In this document: positions 46,774 to 56,391 of the stretch, piece by piece
Position numbering within the stretch: the stretch's first letter is position 1
Layout: each line of letters starts with the position of its first letter
NCBI RefSeq assembly: GCF_023920705.1
Contig: NZ_CP094657.1
Coordinates: 2,852,001 to 2,916,000, forward strand
Origin: Acinetobacter sp. XS-4
Lineage (GTDB): Bacteria > Pseudomonadota > Gammaproteobacteria > Pseudomonadales > Moraxellaceae
Length of the DNA: 64,000 nt
Reading direction: 5' to 3'
Program-made: the position numbers and the translations under genes
Notes under the pieces: model-generated
Databases searched by the model: none
What the model was told of the DNA's origin: nothing
Seen by the model: only the letters and a program-made list of their open reading frames with translations

Positions 46774-47331
46774 ATGCCTGCTGTTTCATCTCAGTATTAC
46801 ACCCGTACCGCACAAATCCTGCATTGGGTGATGGCAATCATTTTCATCGCAGCATGGGCTATTGGTTTCTATAGTGGAAATTTTTTAAGTTATGACGTTG
46901 ATGGCCCCTTTAAAGGCGATGTCATTACGCTGCACAAAAATATTGCAACCACCATTATCTTTTTGGTGATTATCCGGATTTTATGGCGCTATACACATCC
47001 AGCTCCAAAATTACCTGACACCATGTCTCCAATGATGAAAACTTTGGCACACGTTGGTCATCTATTGCTTTATGTGATTTTGGTGGCTTTACCTGTCACG
47101 GGTTGTTTATTTAGCTGGAGCGCTGGTCACCCTGCCCCTGTTTTATATTTATTTGAAATTCCGCGTTTAGTACAAGATAACCCAGAGCTTTTAGCTGTTG
47201 TTAAACCTTTGCATGTTTATATTTCTTGGTTTGCTGGCTTGCTGATTGTTGGGCATGTACTAGCAGCTTTAAAACATCACTTTGTTGATAAAGACAACAT
47301 TTTAAATAGCATGACTAAACAGCCTAAATAA
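46774..47331 (+). CDS. Cytochrome b561 family protein
   Basis: 185 residues with four predicted membrane helices and the conserved haem-ligand histidines: HWVMAIIFIAAW (helix 1), HKNIATTIIFLV (helix 2), and HVYISWFAGLLIVGHVLAALKHHF (helix 4). This is the bacterial CybB-like family, which moves electrons between quinone and periplasmic acceptors; in E. coli it is a superoxide:ubiquinone oxidoreductase. It is convergent with the adenine deaminase gene. Confidence 0.92.
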   Translation: MPAVSSQYYTRTAQILHWVMAIIFIAAWAIGFYSGNFLSYDVDGPFKGDVITLHKNIATTIIFLVIIRILWRYTHPAPKLPDTMSPMMKTLAHVGHLLLYVILVALPVTGCLFSWSAGHPAPVLYLFEIPRLVQDNPELLAVVKPLHVYISWFAGLLIVGHVLAALKHHFVDKDNILNSMTKQPK

Positions 47332-47342
47332 AACGTATGTAT

Positions 47343-47373
47343 AAAAAAACCGCCTGAGATAGGCGGTTTTTTT
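47343..47373. terminator. Bidirectional terminator, cytochrome b561 / adenine deaminase
   Basis: aaaaaaaccgcct / aggcggttttttt, 13-bp perfect inverted repeat with a 5-base loop between the convergent genes. Confidence 0.92.
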
Positions 47374-47375
47374 AT

Positions 47376-48423
<1,048 letters not shown>

Positions 48424-48490
48424 CTATAATTTTCTTCTTACTAGAAACTATGACTAAGATAGCTCAAGAAGAAAATTATAAAAAATCATA

Positions 48491-49810
48491 TTAACCGCCA
48501 AACGCGATAAATTTAAATACCCAAAGTGCAGCAATAATCCATACCATATACGGTACAGTTTTTGCCTTACCCGTGAATAATTTAACTAATGCATAGCTAA
48601 TAAAGCCCATTGCAATACCATCAGCAATTGAATAGGTAAATGGCATAAATACAATAGTTAAAAAGGCTGGAACAGCTTCCGTAATATCATCCCAATCGAT
48701 ATGAGTGATACCTTGAATCATCAACACACCAATGAACAATAAAGCTGGCGCCGTTGCAAAACCTGGTACAGATTGAGCAAGAGGTGCTAAAAATAAACAG
48801 CAGATAAATAGGACAGCAACTACAACAGCAGTTAAACCAGTACGTCCACCCGCTGCTACACCTGAAGCTGATTCAATATATGGTGTAGTTGAAGATGTAC
48901 CTAATGCAGCACCAGCAACAATTGCAGTAGAGTCTGCAAATAATGCTTTCTTCAAACGAGGTAATTTACCGTCTTTTAAAAGACCGGCACGGTGTGAAAC
49001 ACCAACCAAAGTACCTGTACTATCAAACAAGTCGACAATAAAGAATACGAAGATGACACCGACCATACTTGCAGTAAATAGACCTTTAAAGTCCATTTGC
49101 ATGAACGTTGGCGCAATTGAAGGGATTTGACCCACTACACCTTTAAATTCATTTAGACCTAAAGCAGTAGCAATTGCAGTAACCACCAAAATACTAATAA
49201 TGATTGCACCACGAATTTTTAATTGGTGTAAAACCACAATCATTAAAAATCCAAATAATGCTAATAGTACTGTAGGTTGTTTGATATCCCCTAAGCCAAC
49301 TAATGTCGCTTGATTATCAACAATGATGCCTGCATTTTTTAGTGCAATCAGTGCTAGGAATAAACCAATACCGCCACCAATCGCAAACTTAAGTGACATC
49401 GGAATCGCATTTACAATCGCTTCACGAATTTTAAAGAAGCTAATTGCAAGGAAGACAAGACCTGAAACAAAAACAGCTGCTAAAGCTGTTTGCCATGGCA
49501 CGCCCATACCCATACAAACTGAATAGGTAAAATAAGCATTTAAACCCATACCAGGGGCCAGTGCGATTGGATAATTAGCAATGATCCCCATCACTAAACA
49601 GCCGATTGCTGCTGCCAAACAGGTCGCAACAAATACGGCGCCATGATCCATGCCGGTTTCAGATAAAATGAGTGGATTGACAATAATGATGTAACACATC
49701 GTTAGAAATGTAGTTACACCAGCAAGAACTTCAGTTCGGAAAGTGGTTTTATTGTCGCTTAACTTAAATAAACGCTCTAACCAGCCTGCCGAAGAATTGG
49801 GCGCCGCCAT
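48491..49810 (-). CDS. NCS2-family purine permease (AzgA/PbuG-like)
   Basis: 439 residues with about 12-14 hydrophobic segments. The pattern GVTTFLTMCYIIIVNP, GMGLNAYFTY (substrate-binding helix), and GTSSTTPYIESASGVAAGGRTG are characteristic of the AzgA-like subgroup, which carries adenine, hypoxanthine or guanine with protons, rather than uracil or xanthine. It is an inner-membrane importer, and its pairing with the deaminase suggests adenine uptake. The exact substrate is inferred. Confidence 0.9.
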   Translation of the reverse strand: MAAPNSSAGWLERLFKLSDNKTTFRTEVLAGVTTFLTMCYIIIVNPLILSETGMDHGAVFVATCLAAAIGCLVMGIIANYPIALAPGMGLNAYFTYSVCMGMGVPWQTALAAVFVSGLVFLAISFFKIREAIVNAIPMSLKFAIGGGIGLFLALIALKNAGIIVDNQATLVGLGDIKQPTVLLALFGFLMIVVLHQLKIRGAIIISILVVTAIATALGLNEFKGVVGQIPSIAPTFMQMDFKGLFTASMVGVIFVFFIVDLFDSTGTLVGVSHRAGLLKDGKLPRLKKALFADSTAIVAGAALGTSSTTPYIESASGVAAGGRTGLTAVVVAVLFICCLFLAPLAQSVPGFATAPALLFIGVLMIQGITHIDWDDITEAVPAFLTIVFMPFTYSIADGIAMGFISYALVKLFTGKAKTVPYMVWIIAALWVFKFIAFGG

Positions 49811-50130
49811 AAGTAGCCTCTATGCAAAATCTGAACTGTGGAATATTTACGTCTATGTAGGTCGCTGAACAATATTGTTTTTCTGTTCAGCCCTATAAAC
49901 AAGAATCTCAAACTTATGAAGCAACAAATATGCCACTCATTTGGTTTCTAGTTCGTACATAGGAAATAGTCACAGCCCCTCTTGAAACACAAAAAAGCTG
50001 CATAACCCCTATGCAGCTTTTTTACTATACGTTCAATAAGTTTAACAGATTCAACAGAAACATGATCAAAATTTATGAAAAGATATGACCAATGGCAAAG
50101 GAAAATTTAGAAATTTATCATTCAATATTT
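49811..50130. other. Intergenic region upstream of the purine permease
   Basis: 320 bases. It holds a strong terminator for the upstream small gene (49991-50023) and presumably the permease promoter. A purine riboswitch was looked for in the leader and not seen. Confidence 0.55.
49991..50023 (-). terminator. Terminator of the 75-aa gene
   Basis: 14-bp perfect inverted repeat aaaaaagctgcata / tatgcagctttttt with a 5-base loop, 108 bases past the stop on the reverse strand. Confidence 0.8.
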
Positions 50131-50358
50131 TTAGAAAATAATTTTTTTCTCACCGATATATTCTTGCATATTATAGGAAGCTAAATTGCTGTGATGAGCA
50201 TGATTTGGATTGCGTTCGATACTTTGTAGATTTCTTTCTGCTTCTTGAATGATCCGCATGAGCTCTTGATGTCTTTTATTTTGAGTATCTAAATAGGCCC
50301 AATATCCTAATACAAAGACGATACCCACACACAACACTATTAATACTTTATTGATCAT
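50131..50358 (-). CDS. Small membrane-anchored protein
   Basis: 75 residues from the ATG at 50358 (MINKVLIVLCVGIVFVLGYW); a longer frame from a GTG at 50427 adds 23 implausible residues. One N-terminal membrane segment (about 4-22) followed by a charged, probably helical tail (QNKRHQELMRIIQEAERNLQSIER). No family recognised. The hydrophobic N-terminus plus coiled-coil-like tail is common in small inner-membrane proteins. Not near any obvious partner. Confidence 0.55.
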   Translation of the reverse strand: MINKVLIVLCVGIVFVLGYWAYLDTQNKRHQELMRIIQEAERNLQSIERNPNHAHHSNLASYNMQEYIGEKKIIF

Positions 50359-50929
50359 TATTATTATCTCTATGTTTTTAATGTTAACGATCTTAACAAA
50401 AAAATACAGCTTTGTGAATATTTTCACATTTATTTACAATAACACCCTCTTACTCAAATTATTGAAAAAAAAGGTGATTTTAAAACTTTTATTAGAACCA
50501 GTGATAAATACAAAACATTTCCATTGAAAAGTAACTTTATTTCAAAACAGCTCATGTTTAGTTATTTTTAATATTAGCTTTTTATTCATTTTCATTATTA
50601 AGTTCATTTAAATACACAGTGTAGACTAATGTGTATATCGCTTGAAATATCTCTCAATTTTTTACCTATTAAATAGGATAAAAAGATCTATTTTTCTTTC
50701 AACTGTTTTATCTAGATGTGTTTGCCTATCTAGCCATTTCTTATATTTGTTCTTTAGCTTTAAAGGTAAAATTTCAATTTTAACTAAAAGATCCCTTCTC
50801 TTAGTTAACTAATAATTTTCATTTAATCGTTCTAAAAATCGCACCAAGCTTTCCATTTTCAGTGCTTTATTACGATAAACGCTACGATAAACTACGCTCA
50901 GATAGAAAATTAAATCAGGAGAATACATC
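50359..50929. other. Long AT-rich intergenic region before the pirin gene
   Basis: 571 bases with no gene of credible composition. The right end carries a 10-base direct repeat (tacgataaac at 50871-50880 and 50883-50892), likely part of the pirin promoter or operator. Confidence 0.5.
50871..50892 (+). promoter_or_regulatory. Direct repeat upstream of the pirin gene
   Basis: tacgataaac is repeated exactly with a 12-base step, 38 bases upstream of the pirin start. One helical turn spacing is suggestive of a regulator site, without other evidence. Confidence 0.35.
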
Positions 50930-51652
50930 ATGTTTGATATGCGTTTATCTCACGAGCGTGGTGCAGCACATCATGGTTGGTTACAATCAAAACATAGCTT
51001 TTCATTTGCTAACTATTGGGATCCTAAACAAGTTGGTTTTTCTGATCTACTTGTAATTAACGATGATAACGTTGCTCCATCTAAAGGCTTTGGTACTCAC
51101 CCTCACCGCAATATGGAAATTATTTCCTATGTGCTTGAAGGTGCATTAGAGCATAAAGACTCGATGGGCACAGGTTCTGTGATTGTGCCGGGTGACATTC
51201 AGCTCATGAGTGCAGGTCGTGGTGTTGCTCATAGTGAATTTAACCATTCAGCTCAAGAAGGCGTTCATTTCTTGCAAATCTGGGTTGTCCCAAATGAAGT
51301 GAATACAGATCCAGGTTATCAACAAGTTCATATTGATGAAGCAGACAAACGCGGTAAATTGCATTTGATTATTTCACCAAAAGGTGGCGAGAAAACTTTG
51401 TCGATCAAACAAGACATTAATATTTACTCAGGTCTTTTTGATGGTGAAGAAACTGCTGAATTTGTGATTCCTGAGGGTCGATATGTGTACCTACACGTTG
51501 CCAAAGGTCGTGTTGATGTAAATGGTAAAACCTTTAACACTGGTGATGCTGCACGTATTCGTGATAGCGAAAGCTTATCGTTTACCAATGGTGATAATGC
51601 CGAAATTTTGATTTTCGATATGCGTCCAGAAGAAGTTCCAACCATGCCATAA
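50930..51652 (+). CDS. Pirin-family bicupin protein
   Basis: 240 residues. The pirin cupin signature (GFGTHPHRNMEIISYVLEG with the metal-binding HPH and the downstream His and Glu) and the VHFLQIWVVPNE segment are intact, and a second cupin forms the C-terminal half. E. coli YhaK/YhhW relatives show quercetinase-like dioxygenase activity; the native substrate is unknown. An AGGAG RBS precedes the start. Single gene with a strong terminator. Confidence 0.92.
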   Translation: MFDMRLSHERGAAHHGWLQSKHSFSFANYWDPKQVGFSDLLVINDDNVAPSKGFGTHPHRNMEIISYVLEGALEHKDSMGTGSVIVPGDIQLMSAGRGVAHSEFNHSAQEGVHFLQIWVVPNEVNTDPGYQQVHIDEADKRGKLHLIISPKGGEKTLSIKQDINIYSGLFDGEETAEFVIPEGRYVYLHVAKGRVDVNGKTFNTGDAARIRDSESLSFTNGDNAEILIFDMRPEEVPTMP

Positions 51653-51660
51653 TGTAATTT

Positions 51661-51690
51661 AGCCCTCACATAAAACTTTATGTGAGGGCT
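51661..51690. terminator. Terminator pirin / TetR
   Basis: agccctcacata / tatgtgagggct, 12-bp perfect inverted repeat with a 6-base loop and a T-run for the pirin transcript; convergent tetR follows. Confidence 0.9.
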
Positions 51691-51730
51691 TTTTATATGA
51701 TTTATTTGAATGGAAAAACCCTAATTGTGA

Positions 51731-52351
51731 TCAATGCTCTTCTGAGCGCGCTATCTCTGTATTGATATAACTCATAATCATCGTGGTTAGCCCTTGTACC
51801 ATCTCATCAAAACTAATGTAAGGATTTGGCAAGATCAGGTGCCGAGCGACATTAAAAATTCCACTATTAATACAAATATAGGTAATTACAGCCAAATTAT
51901 TAATTTTTAGGTATTTTGGATTATGCATCATATATTTCATGATGACTTCCATTAAAGCCTGTTCAATTTTTGGAATGTATTTGTCGTACTGTAACTCGCC
52001 TGCATAGCGCAAAACAGTCAAATAGCGGTCGTTATTTTTCTTTAATAAATCACTAAAAGTATAAAAAATCATTTCGATCACAGGCTCTAACTCCAACTGC
52101 AAAATAGTTGGGGTAAGCTCTGTAATCATGTCCAGAATTTCCCGAACAAAGTAGTGATTCATCGCATCATAAATTTCTTCTTTATTTTTAAAATATTCAT
52201 AGAGAGAGCCAACACTCACTCCAGCAATTTCTGCAATGTGACGTGTCGTGGTTCCACTTGGCCCATGCAGCGCCACCCCAATAAAACCAGCTTCAATAAT
52301 AGTATCAACGGTGACTTTGGCTCGAGTTTGACGAGGTTTACGCGTGGTCAT
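51731..52351 (-). CDS. TetR/AcrR-family regulator of the adjacent oxidation cluster
   Basis: 206 residues. The N-terminal helix-turn-helix is TTRHIAEIAGVSVGSLYEYFKNKEEIYDAM (about 37-66; recognition helix around VSVGSLYEYF); the rest is an all-helical ligand domain of this family. It is divergent from the PF10118 hydrolase gene. A 23-base sequence with dyad symmetry lies 15 bases upstream of its start and recurs 267 bases away (52633-52655) in the same gap, which suggests autorepression and control of the hydrolase-SDR-BVMO genes. The ligand is unknown; ketone- or acid-type substrates are an inference from the target genes. Confidence 0.9.
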   Translation of the reverse strand: MTTRKPRQTRAKVTVDTIIEAGFIGVALHGPSGTTTRHIAEIAGVSVGSLYEYFKNKEEIYDAMNHYFVREILDMITELTPTILQLELEPVIEMIFYTFSDLLKKNNDRYLTVLRYAGELQYDKYIPKIEQALMEVIMKYMMHNPKYLKINNLAVITYICINSGIFNVARHLILPNPYISFDEMVQGLTTMIMSYINTEIARSEEH

Positions 52352-52365
52352 ACGATCTAATCAAT

Positions 52366-52388
52366 AATCCGAACATAAAGTCAGATTA
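52366..52388. promoter_or_regulatory. Probable TetR operator, copy 1
   Basis: A 23-base sequence beginning AATCCGAAC and ending GTCAGATTA; half-sites AATCCGA and the complement of TCAGATT agree at 6 of 7 positions. It begins 15 bases upstream of the tetR start codon. An exact copy is at 52633-52655. A degenerate related sequence is at about 52424-52446. Confidence 0.65.
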
Positions 52389-52632
52389 GCATGTAATCTG
52401 GTGCTGTAGAAATAAAAAAACAAAATCCGAATAGTTGTCAAACTTAATGAAAAAAATCGAGATTAACACAGCTTAACTTATAGATTTCAACAGTCATTTA
52501 CGGATTAAAAATCCACTCAACAATTTAAATTATTTGTTATTTTTCAAATATATAAAATAAATTAACTTAAAAATTTTATATCGAAATTTATTTATAAAAT
52601 AGTTTTATATATTTAAAAATTTACCCGAATTG

Positions 52633-52655
52633 AATCCGAACATAAAGTCAGATTA
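52633..52655. promoter_or_regulatory. Probable TetR operator, copy 2
   Basis: Identical in all 23 bases to copy 1, about 218 bases upstream of the PF10118 gene start, so it would cover the outward promoter. Confidence 0.65.
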
Positions 52656-52872
52656 ATATGAAAAAATTAAAGAAGAGTCACTAATAGCTTTGTCTATCTT
52701 TACTCTTCTTTCCGTTATTCAGCCAAATAATCAAACAAATAACGGAGCAACAACACCGTAGTCAATGCAGAGAATATTCTGCTTTTGAAAATGGAATTTA
52801 CAGTGCTTTGTTGAGCATCAATTTTATTGATTTTCATCAAAATGCACCACTACTTTGTCTCAGGGTATCGCC

Positions 52873-53832
52873 ATGATCTCGACCACAGTAAAAAAATCAT
52901 TAAACAAACTTAAATTTCACCGTGAAATCGAGTTACCGGACTTTGCTAGCAAAAGCTCAATCCCAATCCGACATTTAAATATTGGTTTTGATGGTAAGGA
53001 AATTGATGTCAGATTCTATATGGACAACCAGTTTGCTACTTTATTTTTTGCCACACTTTCGGTGTTTTTAACCTATGGTGAAGATCTGGTTATTGAAACC
53101 GCTCGTCACCACCGCGAATTTATTAAAGATCCAATCTTAAAACAGCGAGTAACTTCGTTGATTGGCCAAGAAGCAATCCACTCAAAATTGCACAACGAAT
53201 ATAACGATGCACTGCAAGAGGCTGAATATCCTGTTGCGCTATATCGCTTTCTTGGTTCGAACTTCTTTAAATATGTATTTTTGAAATTTCCACAACCACT
53301 GAAATTGTCAATGATGGCGGGTATTGAGCATTTTACTGCGGTACTTGCTGAATACATGATGAAGCATGAAAAGAATTTCTATTATTCAGATGATGTAAAG
53401 AGTCGTGCATTGTGGATGTGGCATATGCTTGAAGAGTCTGAGCATAAAGACATTGCTTATGATGTCTATCAAATCTTAAATGGCAGCTATCCACTGCGCG
53501 CTTCTGGCTTCTTCCTCGCTTTATTTACGATTTTAGGCCTTATCCCTGCAACTACTTTAGTTGTCCCTGTTTTAAGAAAACCGCAAGAGATGCTGACTTT
53601 AAAATTCTGGAAAGATGCTCGTCGCGGAGTAGGCTTAATTTTTGGTCCCAAAGATGGCGTTTTTGGCAGTACGATAGGTCAAATTCTTGACTATTTACGT
53701 CCAGACTTTCATCCAAATGATCATGATACGACTGAATATCTTGAGTATTACAAAAAGAAATTACTAAACGAAGGCGGCGCGATTGCTCCTTTCTTTGTTA
53801 AAGAATTTACCCCACCTGTACGCGTTTCTTAA
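52873..53832 (+). CDS. PF10118-type metal-dependent hydrolase
   Basis: 319 residues from the ATG at 52873, chosen because AGGG lies eight bases upstream; the frame is open to a TTG at 52855. The protein has the PF10118 pattern: DVRFYMDNQFATLFFATLSVFLTYGE, QEAIHSKLHNEYN, GIEHFTAVLAEYM and WMWHMLEESEHKDIAYDVY, with many His and Glu that could form a di-metal site. The biochemical activity of the family is not established. It heads the TetR-controlled cluster with SDR, BVMO and methyltransferase genes. Confidence 0.85.
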   Translation: MISTTVKKSLNKLKFHREIELPDFASKSSIPIRHLNIGFDGKEIDVRFYMDNQFATLFFATLSVFLTYGEDLVIETARHHREFIKDPILKQRVTSLIGQEAIHSKLHNEYNDALQEAEYPVALYRFLGSNFFKYVFLKFPQPLKLSMMAGIEHFTAVLAEYMMKHEKNFYYSDDVKSRALWMWHMLEESEHKDIAYDVYQILNGSYPLRASGFFLALFTILGLIPATTLVVPVLRKPQEMLTLKFWKDARRGVGLIFGPKDGVFGSTIGQILDYLRPDFHPNDHDTTEYLEYYKKKLLNEGGAIAPFFVKEFTPPVRVS

Positions 53833-53898
53833 TCGTCCTTTATAACCAGCTATTGAGGTTAATAGCTGGTATCTCTTCAAGCTATTTATGGATGAATC

Positions 53899-54732
53899 AT
53901 GATTTTATTTGGCAAAAAGAAAGTTAAACCAAGCCAAAAAGCTTATGCCGTAGTGACGGGTGCAGGCAGTGGGATTGGTCGAAGTTTTGCAATTGAACTG
54001 GCAAAACGTGGTGGCAGTGTGGTTTGTGCAGACATTAATCTAGAAGCTGCTGAAGAAACTGTAAAACTTCTTGAACAAGAGGGTGCAAAAGCTTTTGCTC
54101 TGCAATGTGATGTGAGCAATGCCGAACATGTGGCAAATCTCGCTGAAACTGCGGAAATCTTACTGCAACACCCTGTAACCCTTCTCATTAATAATGCAGG
54201 TGTAGGTTTAGGCGGTAAGTTTGACGAGCTAAGCCTAGAAGACTGGAACTGGGTCATGAATATTAACCTTTGGGGGGTTATTCATGGGTGTCATGCATTT
54301 GTTCCAAAGTTTAAAAAGTTAGGTTATGGCGCGATTATTAATGTTGCTTCTGCGGCATCGTATACAGCTGCACCAGAAATGACCGCCTACAACGTAACTA
54401 AAGCGGGTGTACGCGCACTTTCAGAAACGCTTTCTGCCGAACTACACAAGTTCAATATTAAAGTTAATGTGCTCTGCCCTACTTTGGTTCCAACTAATAT
54501 CATTAAAAATGGTCGAATTCCGGGACGTTATTCTAAGCTTGCAGACCATGCACTCATGAACTATGCCCTCACTACAAGTGATGATGTCGCAAGATTAACC
54601 CTTAATCGTCTTGATCAGGATGAGCTTTATACCATTCCTCAAATTGATGCGAAGTTATTCTGGCTCATGAAACGTGCATCACCAAGCTTGTATACCAAGT
54701 TCCTTGGCACATCGTACAAATTATTTAAATAA
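53899..54732 (+). CDS. Short-chain dehydrogenase/reductase
   Basis: 277 residues, classical SDR. TGAGSGIG cofactor loop (about 21-28), an acidic residue (CADIN) that suggests NAD preference, NNAGVG, catalytic Ser in NVASAASY and the YNVTK motif with Tyr and Lys. A C-terminal extension contributes the substrate cap. It follows the hydrolase gene by 66 bases and precedes the BVMO gene by 22 bases, so alcohol/ketone interconversion coupled to Baeyer-Villiger oxidation is a reasonable inference. Confidence 0.92.
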   Translation: MILFGKKKVKPSQKAYAVVTGAGSGIGRSFAIELAKRGGSVVCADINLEAAEETVKLLEQEGAKAFALQCDVSNAEHVANLAETAEILLQHPVTLLINNAGVGLGGKFDELSLEDWNWVMNINLWGVIHGCHAFVPKFKKLGYGAIINVASAASYTAAPEMTAYNVTKAGVRALSETLSAELHKFNIKVNVLCPTLVPTNIIKNGRIPGRYSKLADHALMNYALTTSDDVARLTLNRLDQDELYTIPQIDAKLFWLMKRASPSLYTKFLGTSYKLFK

Positions 54733-54754
54733 GAAATTTATAGGTAGTACACAT

Positions 54755-56278
54755 ATGACTGCTCAAATGAAAACAAATGCATCAGCAAAAAAAGCTGTCA
54801 AATCACCAAGCCATATTTTCGATACTTTTATTGTGGGTGCTGGCATTTCAGGTATCGCTGCTGCCATTCGTCTAGATCAAGTTGGTTATACCAATTATAA
54901 AATTATTGAAAAAGCTGGCCGTGTTGGTGGAACATGGCGTGAAAACACCTATCCAGGTTGTGGTTGTGATGTGCCATCTGCGCTTTATTCTTACTCGTTT
55001 GCACCAAGTGCAAAATGGAGCCATTTATTTGCGCGCCAACCAGAAATCTTAAGTTATCTTGAAGATGTGAGTAACGAGTTTAATGTTGCATCTAAAATCG
55101 AGTTTAATAGCGAACTGCTGAATGCCGCATGGGATGACTCACGTCATGTGTGGGTACTTGATACGACTACAGGCCAGTATTTATCTAAAACCGTTATTTT
55201 TGCCACAGGCCCAATTACTGAAGCTCAAATCCCACGTCTTGAAGGTTTAGATACGTTTAAAGGCGAGATGTTCCATTCAGCTAAATGGAACCATGATTAT
55301 GATTTAACGGGTAAACGTATTGCCGTGATTGGTACAGGTGCATCTGCCATTCAGTTTGTGCCACAAATTCAACCAAAAGCAAAAGAGCTTTTTGTGTTCC
55401 AACGTACAGCCCCTTGGGTACTACCAAAACCAGATACGGACTTAGGCGAGTTTAGTAAATCAGTGATTGCTAAATATCCCTCTATTCAGGCGAGCTGGCG
55501 TAAAAGTGTAGCGTTAACGCTTAATGCAATTAACTTTGGTTTACGTAACCCACTTGCACTAAAACCAGTCAACGTACTGGGTAAGCAATTACTTAAATTG
55601 CAAATTAATGACCCTGTGCTACGTAAAAATGTAACACCAAACTTTGATATTGGCTGTAAACGCATTTTGTTTGCCAACAATTATTATCCTGCTTTAGAAG
55701 CATCAAACACATCTCTTATTCCCCATGGTTTAGTTAAAGTTGAGGGCAATACTGTTGTTGCTGCTAACGGTGAACGCCATGAAGTTGATGTAATTATTTG
55801 GGGTACAGGTTTTGAGGTCTCTCATCCACCAATTGGTAAACGTGTCCACAATGAAAAAGGTCAATGTTTACAGGATATATGGAAAAGTAGTTCTCCAGAG
55901 GCTTACTTAGGCACCAACATTGAAAATGTACCAAATGCATTTTTAATTTTAGGACCGAATGTACTGGTTTATGACTCTTTTATTGGTCTAGCAGAAGCGC
56001 AGCTAGACTACATCGTAGATGGCTTGTTGAAAATTAAAAACCAAGGGATTAGTAAGTTAAACGTTAAACCTGATGTGCTGAAAAAGCATAATGACTTGGT
56101 GCAAAAACACTTACAAACAACTGTATTTAATAGTGGTGGCTGTAAGAGCTATTATCTTGATGCAAACGGACGTAATTTTGCTGCATGGCCTTGGTCATTG
56201 AAAAAGCTAAAACAACGTTTGAAGAAGGTAGATTTGAAAGATTATGAAGTGACGTATCAAACGACAAAAACTCATTAA
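54755..56278 (+). CDS. Flavin-dependent Baeyer-Villiger-type monooxygenase
   Basis: 507 residues from the ATG at 54755, where aggtag is just upstream; the frame extends up into the SDR gene. FAD loop VGAGISGIAAAIRL (about 27-40), GGTWRENTYPGCGCDVPS, the BVMO fingerprint FKGEMFHSAKWNH (FxGxxxHxxxW), and the NADPH loop GTGASAIQFVP are all present. It oxidises ketones or aldehydes to esters; the substrate is unknown. Third gene of the TetR cluster; a second, different BVMO gene begins at 62534. Confidence 0.92.
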   Translation: MTAQMKTNASAKKAVKSPSHIFDTFIVGAGISGIAAAIRLDQVGYTNYKIIEKAGRVGGTWRENTYPGCGCDVPSALYSYSFAPSAKWSHLFARQPEILSYLEDVSNEFNVASKIEFNSELLNAAWDDSRHVWVLDTTTGQYLSKTVIFATGPITEAQIPRLEGLDTFKGEMFHSAKWNHDYDLTGKRIAVIGTGASAIQFVPQIQPKAKELFVFQRTAPWVLPKPDTDLGEFSKSVIAKYPSIQASWRKSVALTLNAINFGLRNPLALKPVNVLGKQLLKLQINDPVLRKNVTPNFDIGCKRILFANNYYPALEASNTSLIPHGLVKVEGNTVVAANGERHEVDVIIWGTGFEVSHPPIGKRVHNEKGQCLQDIWKSSSPEAYLGTNIENVPNAFLILGPNVLVYDSFIGLAEAQLDYIVDGLLKIKNQGISKLNVKPDVLKKHNDLVQKHLQTTVFNSGGCKSYYLDANGRNFAAWPWSLKKLKQRLKKVDLKDYEVTYQTTKTH

Positions 56279-56311
56279 TTTGTAATTTCGATCAAATCAC
56301 TTGTAAGAAAT

Positions 56312-56349
56312 AGGCAGTGTATTTTAGGTTTTCATGAAATACACTGCCT
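56312..56349 (+). terminator. Hairpin between BVMO and methyltransferase genes
   Basis: aggcagtgtattt / aaatacactgcct, 13-bp perfect inverted repeat with a 12-base loop. No strong T-run, so readthrough is possible. Confidence 0.55.
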
Positions 56350-56391
56350 TCTTCGTTGAATATCTTCAAGAAATAAAAAAACAGGATAAAG

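Larger units (their letters stand above)
52352..52872. other. Divergent regulatory region of the TetR cluster
   Basis: 521 bases between the divergent tetR and hydrolase genes. Besides the two operator copies it is AT-rich with no gene; the stretch 52500-52630 is almost pure A/T and may be intrinsically curved. Confidence 0.55.

Noticed and set aside
49811..49990. Purine riboswitch before the NCS2 permease
   Set aside because: No conserved loop sequences or three-way junction were recognised by eye; a covariance search would be decisive.
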